64,000 bases of DNA. Source: Rutstroemia sp. NJR-2017a BVV2. Lineage: Eukaryota; Ascomycota; Leotiomycetes; Helotiales; Rutstroemiaceae. The notes beneath the pieces were generated by a model. It worked only from the letters and a program-made list of their open reading frames with translations. It had not been told where the DNA came from and did no database searches. Of the stretch, positions 47,611-56,878 are shown in pieces; position 1 is the stretch's first letter; every line of letters begins with the position of its first letter. The translations under genes and the position numbers were made by a program. The stretch is taken from assembly GCA_002946415.1 (NCBI GenBank), contig NJPS01000031.1, forward strand, positions 1,116,001 to 1,180,000, given 5' to 3'.

Positions 47611-49170
47611 ATGGCTCCGAGTGACAAGGCAGAAGAAGCCTTCGAGCCCAAAAGCCATTATGGCGCGACTGAGCGAGACACAGAAGAAAGTCTGGAAACG
47701 GCAGAACCGCCGAACACGACGAATGGGCTCCATATGTGGAATGGAGATACCAAAAATGATCTTGAGGATATGCATAGGTTGGGAAAGAAACGGGAGTTCA
47801 AGGTACTTCGTCATATCAAAGTCAATTAGGTTGAGGAGAAGAGAATTGACGAATTGAGTTGTAGCGGAACTTCAACCTTTTATCCACGCTGGGGTTTATC
47901 TCGATTTATATGGCAACATGGGAATTTGTTCTAGTGTTCGTATGGTTGCTGGACTGCTAAATGGGAGTTTTCTGACCGGTCATTGTGATAGATCGCTGAG
48001 TGTAGGGTTGACGAATGGAGGATTTGCGGGGTTGTGGTGGGTTTTTCTGGGGACCGTCACTTGTTATTCGACAATTGTGGCTTCGCTGGCTGAGATGGAA
48101 TCGATGGCGCCGACAAGTGGTGGTATGTATGGCTATTTCGGGACCAGATTTTGGGACTAATGGGAATAGGACAGTACCATTGGGTTTCGGAGTTCTCGCC
48201 GCCGAAATACCAGAAAATCTTAAGCTATACCGCAGGTGATGATATATCACCATCCCAAATGCATCCGAATACTGATTCTACGAACAGGATGGATGTCAAC
48301 CCTCGGTTGGATTTCCTCCTTCGCAAGCAGCGTCTTCGTTCTTACCACTCTTGTCGAAGCAATAGCCCAAATAACTGACCCAGATTTTGCTTTTACCACA
48401 TGGCAATATACACTCCTGATGATTGGCTACTTGCTCATCACCATTGTCTTCAACACCTGGCTTGCTAAAACGCTTCCTATGATCGAGACGTTCTCGTTGT
48501 TCGGGCATCTTCTCGGATTTATTGTGGTGCTCGTCCCTCTTTGGGTGATGACGCCGAAGAATTCTGCAAGTGATGTCTTTTTGAAGGTGGTCAATAATGC
48601 CGGGTGGAGTAATACGGGGACAAGTTGCTTGATTGCACAGGTTTCGGTTATATATTGCAATCTTGGTTAGAATTCAAGAGCCCCTGATCCGTTGATGTTG
48701 ATCTTTATATGATTGACTGACATTCGTTAGGGTCCGATAGTGCTGTGCATATCTGTAAGCAGCACCATTTCCCCCCAGTGAGAACCCTACTAATTCTCCC
48801 ACCAGCCGAAGAAGTTGAAGACGCCTCACTAAATGTTCCTCGCGCAATGTGGTGGTCGTATTTAATGAACGTCTTTCTCGGCATCATCATGTTAGCTACA
48901 ATGCTTTTCTGTATCGGCGACCTCAATGACGCTATTGACTCTACGGCACCTTATCTGAACCTCTTTCTGAACACCGGCTCTACAGCAATGGCAACTGTGT
49001 TGATGATCATTTTGCTCTTGCTGATATTTTCCGGAAATATAACAGCACTGGCTAGCACTTCTCGTGAAATGTGGGCTTTTTCAAGAGACAAGGGATTTCC
49101 CTACTCCAAATGGATATCCCGGGTAAGCTCTCTCGCCTCCCTATTCCTTTTTCACGTGCCATATTCATGT

Positions 49171-49213
<43 letters not shown>

Positions 49214-49799
49214 GAAACTAACATCATTCTACTAGATGAACCACACCCTCAACATCCCCCCCAACAGCATCTACCTCACCTCTTTCCTCACCACTCTCCT
49301 CTGCCTCATCAACTTCGGATCTAACTTCGCCTTCAACATCATCGTCTCCCTCTCGCTCCTCGCTCTACTCTCCACATACATGATATCTATCGGCTGCGTG
49401 CTGCTCAAACGCATACGTGGCGAGCCTTTACCCCGCGCGAGATGGAGTCTAGGGAGGTGGGGCTTGCCGATTAATGCGTTTGCTTTTGCGTATTCAGGGT
49501 TCATCATGGTTTGGAGTTGTTTTCCTAGTGCTGTGCCGGTTACGACGGGAAGTGCAAATGTGAGTTTATTTTACTTTTTCCCTTCGTCAGCTGTAAAGCA
49601 GGCGCGATGTTTGGTATGCGAGTGAAGAATTCAAGGTGGAACTGTGCTAATATGGATGTAGTGGGCTCCTGCAGTTTGGGTGGGCGTTATTTTTCTGTCT
49701 GGTATTATATATGTTGTCCATGGAAGGAAGCATTATACACCACCAGTAGTGTTTGTGGCGGGAAGGCGAGTGAGTGATACCTTGCAGGGAGTAGATTGA
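47611..49799 (+). CDS. Amino-acid/GABA-type permease (APC superfamily)
   Basis: A plasma-membrane or vacuolar transporter for amino acids, GABA or choline-like amines. The substrate cannot be told. Nine exons (47611-47802, 47865-47935, 47992-48122, 48170-48235, 48288-48665, 48731-48754, 48806-49122, 49236-49559, 49662-49799) keep phase and give 482 residues. The hydrophilic N-terminus ends DLEDMHRLGKKREFKRNFNL. The first helices read LSTLGFISIYMATWEFVLVS. The family signature ASLAEMESMAPTSGGQYHWV follows and includes the GGQYHW motif. Later come SEEVEDASLNVPRAMWW and SREMWAFSRDKGFP, both conserved in GABA and choline permeases. About 11-12 helices are present, so it is likely intact, although slightly short. 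Intron 2 uses a weak GTTCGT donor. Intron 7 carries an AAAG microsatellite, and exon 6 is only 24 nt. Confidence 0.85.
49171..49214 (+). repeat. AAAG microsatellite in a permease intron
   Basis: About ten tandem AAGA/AAAG units fill the middle of the 113-nt seventh intron of the permease gene, just after the donor region. The rest of the intron retains an ACTAAC branch-like word and a CTAG acceptor. Confidence 0.9.
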
Positions 49800-50288
49800 T
49801 TTTTGTGTACTGGACGAGGGGGCGCGCCAATTATCCGATTACCTTAACCACCTTCGAGTCGGATAGTTTGCGTACCCTGGTGCTGCCTTCGTCATTATAC
49901 TCCAGCAAACTGGACTGGAAGGTTGAATGCCACTTGGGACTTCCATCATTTGTTGTCTCGAGCGCGCTCAAGTTTATTTGTTTGGTCAAGAGCATAGCGT
50001 ATCAAATACAGCATCAATATCTTCATAATACATATTTTATCGCCCGCTTTGAGGTATCTAGTTTTACAATCGGCCCCTCCGACACGTCCCAAAGCTGTCT
50101 GAAATTTTCTTCTCAACCATATTTGAGATCATTAAGTTATGAACAAACAAATCCAATGGTATCTCCGCGGCGATAAATAGCTCAAAGTGGTATCGGCAGT
50201 CCAATATACAATATCTGACAGGCCTGACTCGCCGTTTTAAATCGTTCAACAGATTACTGGCACCTTCTCCTTCCTATTCCTAAGCTCT
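49800..50288. other. Convergent spacer between permease and Ku80
   Basis: This 489-bp interval separates two stop codons and holds no supported gene. Confidence 0.55.
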
Positions 50289-52729
50289 CTACGTGCTCAG
50301 ACTGTAGAACTAAAATATTGTTAGTCATCGGAACACAAAACAAGAAAAATCAGTTCACTCACAGTTCTCGCTTCCTCCTCTGTCAAACTAGTATTCTCCG
50401 CTTCATCTTTATGAATCAACCCCAACTTCATCTTCCTCACACAATCAAACCAAAACTCCTTCCGATGATCACCCAACGCATCAGTCTTAATCTGCGTCTT
50501 TAATTCTCTTAGAAAGTTGTTGTAGATATCCGGTTCGATCAATTCAATCAACTCAGTCCGCATCGTCCTCATATATTCCGCCGCTTGTCCATATTTCGCG
50601 TTGCCCGTACTCTGTTTGATTAATGTGCAGACAGCCTCGCCCATCTCTTTCGCGGCTTTCTTAATGGCATCGACGGAGTCTGTGCTGCTGATTTTTTGCT
50701 TGAATTCGGGGACTGCGTTGTCAACGGAGATCTTGGTCTTTTGACGTTTTTCTCGGCCGAGGATGGCATCTACGTCGAGACCGGAGAGGGGCTTGATGGT
50801 TTCTCTGGTACGCTTGGCTTTTGTTTTCGGTGGCACTGATGGTTGTGATTAGTGACTGATTGACATGAGCGAGGAAGCAGACATACCCTTCTTAAGATCC
50901 GCCGCTTTGATCAGTTTCTCGAGGATCGCATTAGACTGGCTCACCAATTCTGGGGGTGGGTTGGCCCATTTAGTTAAGATATCGGCTGGTGGGGTTACTC
51001 CTTCATCCGGCTTTACCGCACGTCTTCGGATGGCTTGGTTAATTCGATGTAGAACAGGAGTATACGTGTCTTCGATTGACATGTATTCCGTCGGCTCGCT
51101 GTACCAATGTTAGCAAATGCTTCCCTGGAAATACATTGGCTTGCAATACCCCTCGTCATCCTTTCCAGCCGCCGATAGATCCATACTATCTACGAAATCA
51201 CTCATAGCATCTTTCAAATCTTTCTTCGGTAGGTTTTTATGCTTTTCCATCAGTCCACCAGAGCTGTTGATAACCCTGTCGAGCGGAGCAAATCTGTATG
51301 TCCGCACGTCTTCTGCAAATGGCAGAGGTACATCAACAAGGGCTTCCAGATCAGGTTCTATCAGCGGAGCTAGCAGAATTATGACAGGATCTTTGCCATC
51401 TTTCAGAACTATTCTGGCAACCGCACATGCCTCAAGCTCATGCAGAGCGTGAGCAAAAGAAGACAGTGCCATTCTTGCTTTCTCATTGGACCTCTGAGCA
51501 ATTGTGATGCAACTCTCTCCCATGTTAAGGTATCTTTCGTACTAAACTGAAATTAGACTCCATCAATATTCAATCGCGCCTTTCACAGACTTACCGTGTT
51601 CGGCACAAAGCCAATGATCGAGAAGCTTTTGAACGTCTCTAACTGAGTAACGTTCGCGTCAGACTCATTCATGGGAACAATGGTACTACCATATTCATAG
51701 CCCTTGGACAGATCTTCTCGATCAACATCTCTCTTTCCACCAGGAGCATTTGGGTCATTGACTTTGTAGGTTCTAGAACTTCTGACAGCCGCCAGGTCGC
51801 TCGCGTTCGGAGCATCAGGCGTATCCTCATCTACATGGTGACTTTCATCCTCATTAGAAGTTCGAACCACGAAACTGCTGGCTGAAGGTGGTTTGGCTAT
51901 CTTAGTCTTAAAATACCGGACAACATCCAGGGACATGGAGGTTTCTGGATATTTATTAGGGTCTCCTAGGGTAAGTTGGCCATCGAAGGTAGAATATGGT
52001 CTTGAAACTTTGACCACTGGTGTCGCCAGTTCCTTAATAGCCTCTTCCGTAGTGCCGAATATTCCATTTGTACACTGTTCCGCCAGAGACCTGAGGATTT
52101 TTTCGTTTGCTGCCTTCGCGGCGTCCTTATCTTCCTCTTTGAAGCCATATTCAGCGTCATCAAAGTCAACTCCACTGGAAACATTAGCATTGGCACTAAG
52201 ATCTGACAACAAGCACGTACATGATGACTAGGGTAATATCACACTCGTTTATATGTTTCGCAATATCATCCAGCGCATCGCCATCCATATTTCCCTGCCC
52301 ATCCGTTACTAGTACAATCTTTCTAGCAAACTTCCCTGGCTTTCCAGATTTTAAAGTAGTATGCTTCTCAATCATATCTGTTGCAACCACAATAGCGGAT
52401 ACAGCATCTCCAGCATCGGTGTTGCTCGGTTTGATCTCCTCTCGAAACTGCTCGAGATGCGACATAGTAAATTGCCCAAGAGGTTTTAAAACGGTGATAT
52501 TTTCATATCCTTCTTCGCCTTTCTCGTGAGGTCCATTATCTGTCTCATCAGTTCGAAGACCAACAATTCCGATGGCGTCTGTCGCTCGCGCAGCTGACAT
52601 CGTCAACGTGATCTTGTCCCAGACGTATCGCATGGCATATTCGAGATCGGTTTCTGTTCGTCCATTGTGACATTCACCTAAAGACTTGCCTACGTCGACG
52701 ACGTAGACTGTTGCTTGCTTGTCAGTCAT
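50289..52729 (-). CDS. KU80: Ku80 subunit of the DNA-end-binding Ku heterodimer
   Basis: Ku80 pairs with Ku70 to bind broken DNA ends, start non-homologous end joining and protect telomeres. Exons 52221-52729, 51595-52174, 51150-51541, 50887-51098, 50363-50835 and 50289-50309 give 728 residues, the usual fungal length. The N-terminal von Willebrand-like domain opens [20 protein letters not shown] and includes [14 protein letters not shown]. The metal-site DxSxS is degenerate (DVGKS), as is usual in Ku. The Ku core (about 230-470) includes [32 protein letters not shown] and [19 protein letters not shown]. The C-terminal Ku-PK-binding-like helical domain spans about 600-720. The last exon codes only seven codons including stop (FYSLST), inferred from a GTGAGT donor and TTTTAG acceptor; without it the protein would read 14 extra residues into intron. 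It is divergent from the TMEM205-like gene. Confidence 0.93.
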
Positions 52730-53054
52730 GTTTGGTTTTTGGCATATGCATGAATTTCTGATGGGAGATTTCGTCTTAGGAGGATTAAATGCTTCCACGG
52801 CGCGGCACAAAATAGGCAAGCAAACAGGCAGACGCGCACCGATCTACTGTAATTCGCGTGATCACGTGAAGCAAACCTCGGCTTTTTGAACCATCTAAAG
52901 TTTCCGATCTCCATATGAAGCTCGTCATTACCTCCGCGGGGTTTGTCTCAGGCCATTTATTTTGTGGATCGTTCAATAACGTCTTCTGTTACAGCTCTAC
53001 ACTTCCAGCAAGTACAACATCACAGCTGAAGACTTTCAAGACCATAACTTCACA
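52730..53054. promoter_or_regulatory. Divergent promoter of KU80 and TMEM205-like gene
   Basis: The shared region is only 325 bp. It contains a perfect palindromic E-box TCACGTGA at 52862-52869 (consensus for bHLH factors such as Cbf1-type or USF-type), close to the middle. Confidence 0.55.
52862..52869. promoter_or_regulatory. E-box TCACGTGA in KU80 promoter
   Basis: The eight-base palindrome TCACGTGA lies about 135 bp from the KU80 start and 190 bp from the opposite start. It matches the extended Cbf1/bHLH consensus. Occupancy is unknown. Confidence 0.45.
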
Positions 53055-53744
53055 ATGCCAGACCTATCGATCTTCAAAACTCCTGCGCCATACCATATCT
53101 TAACGTACGACTTCTACACTTCCCTACCTTCCTTACTTTCTTGTCAACATGACCCACTAACAAACCTCCCAGATATGGCACCCTTCTCGGAACCCAATTC
53201 TTCCAATCCTTCATCAACGGCATAGTATCCTACAAGTCACTTCCCCGCCCTCAGTTCTCCGTTCTCCAACAAAACCTCTTCCCCATTTACTTCTCCTTGC
53301 AAACCGCTCTCCCTGCCGTCCTCGCCATCACCTACCCCGGCTCCAAAACGCTTTTGGGCACAGCATCCGGTCTCGCTGGAGCATTTGCAGAGACAAATCG
53401 ATGGAGCGTGCTGGTCCCGTTGGCGACGATGTTTGTGACTGGGTTAGCAAACTTGGCTGTGTTGGGTCCGGCCACGACTAAAATCATGAAGGAGCGGAAG
53501 CATCAAGGTATGTTGTCGATCGCCGAGAGGGGTTATGTATGCGATTCTGGGAACATGACTAATTTGGTACATCGTAGAAACCAGAGATGGTAAGAAATCA
53601 TATGACGCGGCGCCTCATTCGAAGGAGATGGAACGATTGAACAAGGCCTTTGGACAGATGCATGGTATTTCATCTTTGGTCAATATGTTCTCTTTAATAG
53701 CAACCATGTGGTACGGTGTTACTCTTGCAGATAGATTGCAATAG
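53055..53744 (+). CDS. TMEM205-like membrane protein (DUF4149)
   Basis: A small integral membrane protein of unknown biochemical function. Exons 53055-53104, 53173-53507 and 53578-53744 give 183 residues. It opens MPDLSIFKTPAPYHILTYGT, then a first helix with LLGTQFFQSFINGIVSYKSL, then PRPQFSVLQQNLFPIYFSLQ. These are hallmarks of the TMEM205/DUF4149 family. Four helices are visible. The third ends FVTGLANLAVLGPATTKIM, followed by the conserved KMKER-like charged segment (KIMKERK), and the C-terminus includes FGQMHGISSLVNMFSLIA. The human relative is linked to cisplatin resistance; no function is established in fungi. It shares a short promoter with KU80. Confidence 0.88.
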
Positions 53745-54132
53745 ATAAGCGGCTCGCCTGTAAATAGTATGTAAGGCTGTACTACTATAAGATCCTGATA
53801 TTTGTTAAATGCGATACTGAAGGATGTGTGATGCATGTGCTATTTTGATCACTCATCAAAAAAATGGATTTATAAGTACTAGACCATAAAATAGAATGGA
53901 CATAATAGCATGGATAAATATCAATGTGTTCTATGTCTTCTATACCATATTAGTTGATTGATATATGTACTGTACTATCGTAACCTTAACGCCAGCCGTG
54001 GTATATCCTCCATCGGTACCCCTCTGCAATGCAACCATCCGCAACGCAAATTACAACCACGAAAGCAAGCGTATCGTCATTTGAAAATATCTCAATCGAA
54101 CTAGTAAATTCCAAGCGGTGCCATTTCGTCGA
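53745..54132. other. Convergent spacer between TMEM205-like and GPC1-type genes
   Basis: AT-rich 3' flanking DNA of both genes; nothing else is supported. Confidence 0.6.
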
Positions 54133-55827
54133 TTATGCCGGCATATCTCCAATCTTCCTTGGTTTCGCGACATCTCGAGCACCTCCGTCAATGCCACTGC
54201 TTCCTGGTTGCTCGTTCAACAAGGGAATCTTATCTAGACTGGTGCTCCTGGAATGGACTCTAGGTTTCTTGCTTTCCCCACTATCGTCGTTGGCTAATTC
54301 CCCACCTTCAGTTTTGGGTGTCATAAGCGGGGAGGTGATCATTTCTGGTGTGTTCTGCCACTTCTGAACTTCTCGCTTCATCTCTTCGAGTTCGTTTTGG
54401 AAACGTTTGCCGAATACTTCGATATAGTAGTTCGCACCGTTATAGACAGACCAACAGAATACGGCGATCAAGAATGCGCCAGAAAGGTACCGGTACCAAA
54501 ACCACAATGGGCATGGTAACATGGTGAGTAAAGCGTAGGAATATTGTATCAGCATGAAAGCAGGCTCTTGTAAAGAGTCTGGAAGTGACAAGACCATTTT
54601 GCCGATCCAAGCTTTGGAATAGGATTTCCTGAGCCAAGTGAAGGATGTAGGACGTCCAGCAGCGATCTTCTCTCGTCGGCGGACGGTGATGAGGAAATGG
54701 TATGAAAGTTGCCATACTGCGTATGGGATAGAAGACCAAAGTGCCATGGAGAGAATACCGTAATGAGTACTCGATCCTGCAGGAGATGTACGTATAGCAT
54801 AGATAGCGGGAAACCGTGCTTCCTGTAATGATGCATCAAGAAGGTGTACAATACAATGTAGTGTAACACAAGGCATGATGTGAATGAACAGGGAGGTGAC
54901 TTTATCGAAGCTATGGAAGACCATCGAGTTTCTCCACATAACGATTGCAATAGCATTGTTTCCGAAAACCAAGCAATAAGTGCTGATAAAAAGGCGCTTA
55001 GACTGAGGGAAGACCCAGATCGACAGGACGCAGAGGAAGTTGACGAAGTAGCATAGATCCGCTAAGAAGTAGTGATAACCACGTTTGTGGTAGGTATAGT
55101 AACGAATAGGCATGAAATAGAGCAGTTGAGCTGTGTACCACCAATGAAAATATTCCGGGTAACCTCCAAGTAGGTACCCACTGATCAGAACATTCAGGAC
55201 ACCGCAGATAAAAGATACCTTTTCACGGAGTGTCACTGCTTTTGTATCATTCCACCGGGTACCAAGCCTGTCGACACTGTCCCGCATCTTCTTCCGATAT
55301 CTGTCGAGTTGCTCATCGGCTGTAGGAATTCGCCTGCGCCATTCTTCGACGACTCTTGTTTTCGCATGGCTTGACCTGGTCTTCAACTTGTCTCGTTGTC
55401 GCCGTACTTTCTCCGTCTGCATCGACAGGTTTCTTTGAAATTTCTCTAGCTGTTGTGGCAGGGCGAAATTATCCAACAGGTCAAAGACTGTTATTTTATC
55501 CAAAGGTGGCCATGGCTCCCAGTCCTCTTGATATGAACTGCTCCCGGAGAAGGAAGGCCGCCGTGATAGCTCAGGACTGCCCGGCGTGGAAGCCGTGAAC
55601 GCGGCTGCCTTATTGTCATTAGGAGGGGAGCTTCCGGTTGATGCACCGCTCGGAGTTGTAGTATTCTTGGTAGAAAGGCTTTCCGTATCAAGAGCGGGCT
55701 CTGATCTGGAATTCGGTATTGGCATGGGAGCGGACATTTCGAGGATGGAACGTGGGCGACTAGGTATAGGATCGTAGAAACAAATGCGCCTGAAGGCTGA
55801 AGCACCTCTTAACACTATGTCAGCCAT
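54133..55827 (-). CDS. GPC1: Glycerophosphocholine acyltransferase family membrane protein
   Basis: An intron-free 564-residue protein of the fungal/plant GPC1 family (formerly DUF2838). Yeast Gpc1 (YGR149W) acylates glycerophosphocholine to lysophosphatidylcholine in the ER during phosphatidylcholine remodelling. Residues 1-110 are disordered. A charged helical segment with RRQRDKLKTRSSHAKTR follows (about 130-160). A multi-helix membrane core spans about 200-480. Its hallmarks include GGYPEYFHWWYTAQLLYFMP, RYYTYHKRGYHYFLADLCYF, NFLCVLSIWVFP and FGNNAIAIVMWRNSMVFHSF. The core also has MPCVTLHCIVHLLD with its conserved His. The C-terminal 80 residues are polar, with Ser/Thr-Pro sites. The ATG at 55827 gives MADIVLRG; an internal Met at residue 31 is an alternative. 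It is head-to-head with SMC1. Confidence 0.85.
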   Translation of the reverse strand: MADIVLRGASAFRRICFYDPIPSRPRSILEMSAPMPIPNSRSEPALDTESLSTKNTTTPSGASTGSSPPNDNKAAAFTASTPGSPELSRRPSFSGSSSYQEDWEPWPPLDKITVFDLLDNFALPQQLEKFQRNLSMQTEKVRRQRDKLKTRSSHAKTRVVEEWRRRIPTADEQLDRYRKKMRDSVDRLGTRWNDTKAVTLREKVSFICGVLNVLISGYLLGGYPEYFHWWYTAQLLYFMPIRYYTYHKRGYHYFLADLCYFVNFLCVLSIWVFPQSKRLFISTYCLVFGNNAIAIVMWRNSMVFHSFDKVTSLFIHIMPCVTLHCIVHLLDASLQEARFPAIYAIRTSPAGSSTHYGILSMALWSSIPYAVWQLSYHFLITVRRREKIAAGRPTSFTWLRKSYSKAWIGKMVLSLPDSLQEPAFMLIQYSYALLTMLPCPLWFWYRYLSGAFLIAVFCWSVYNGANYYIEVFGKRFQNELEEMKREVQKWQNTPEMITSPLMTPKTEGGELANDDSGESKKPRVHSRSTSLDKIPLLNEQPGSSGIDGGARDVAKPRKIGDMPA

Positions 55828-56878
55828 GTTGAAAGAGAATAGAATATATAATCAATAGAAAACCTACCAGACGATCTTGCTTCAAACTGACAACTTATAT
55901 GTCCAGATAACCAAATGCCGTGGGTCTAAAGCACATGAACAAAACCCTCTGAAAACGGAAATAAGTTCCAATATCAAAGAACTTCTGACTCGAGAGTTGA
56001 GTGATGTTGTTGTGGCCTGCACCACGTTTGAGGCGCTGAGAGGTAGAGATTCGAGATCGTGCCTAGATGCAAGATGCTGGTTGGATGTTTGTCGATAGTC
56101 AGATGAAAGCGGAACTAAATTGCTGAGGATCTCGCCGTTACTTTGTGAACAAGCGGATGCAGATAAAAAGCTCTCTCTTATCAGTTGCTTCTGAGTTATT
56201 CACGAAATAATGTAAATTTTTGGAGAGTTTTCGAGAAATTCTGATTTTGAGTAGAAAAAGGTATGGAAAAGTTGTTGGAAATTGTTGTGGTGCTGTCACA
56301 ATCCTTGAAGCCTCAATACAGGCGGAATACATTTCGTCATTTCCGTTGCGCATGCTGCAGCTGCACCTGCTGGCGCACAAAGCTTTTGTTTGGGCACCCA
56401 TTTGAGACGTGAAACCAACAATTCAGAGGGAATAAATCGCTTCTATGAAGAGGACCCCGAAAGCCAAAGGCAATGTAAGTTACCTATAACAGCCAGTAGA
56501 CAAGCAAAGACCAACATGAGTACTTCTGTACAAGTTCCAAAAGACCTTCGTGGGTTTGGCGTGGAGTTCTGCAAATCAAGCCTAAAACTGTTAGATAATC
56601 AGATAAAGCTCAAGCATGAACACGTGATACTCTATCACCGTCTCAAGTTCGCGACTTTTTGTGATGTTCAGCAAGCTCAGTTCAGAGCAACGGTTCCACG
56701 CCGCAACTCCAGATATTTTCCGCATCTCTTCTGTTTTTCTAATTCCGCTTGTAAATTCTCCTCTGGATGGGCGTCTGAGAAAATCGCATTAAACCCTGAC
56801 CTCCAATCTTTCTCTCCTTCTTTTATTCACTGAAGATCTACGCGTACACCCCACCACGAGCGACGCGTTACAGTCAAT
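55828..56878. promoter_or_regulatory. Divergent promoter region of GPC1-type gene and SMC1
   Basis: The 1,051 bp hold two ACGCGT boxes next to SMC1 and an E-box CACGTGA at 56621-56627. A 147-codon plus-strand frame at 56390-56833 starts at TTG, shows no domain and is probably not coding. Confidence 0.55.
56840..56868. promoter_or_regulatory. Pair of MluI cell-cycle-box words at SMC1
   Basis: ACGCGT occurs at 56840-56845 and again at 56863-56868, 34 and 11 nt before the SMC1 start codon. ACGCGT is the core of the MCB element bound by MBF, which drives G1/S genes including cohesin subunits in yeast. The closeness to the ATG means they may lie in the transcribed leader. Confidence 0.5.

Noticed and set aside
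47611..49799. Permease as a pseudogene
   Set aside because: The gene looks fragmented in raw frames, but nine exons join in correct phase and restore all family motifs.
44520..53744. APC4, KU80 and SMC1 as a genome-maintenance gene cluster
   Set aside because: Unrelated genes lie between them on both strands, and these genes are scattered in other fungi; chance proximity is sufficient.
56390..56833. 147-codon plus-strand frame upstream of SMC1
   Set aside because: It starts at TTG, has no domain, and occupies the SMC1 promoter.
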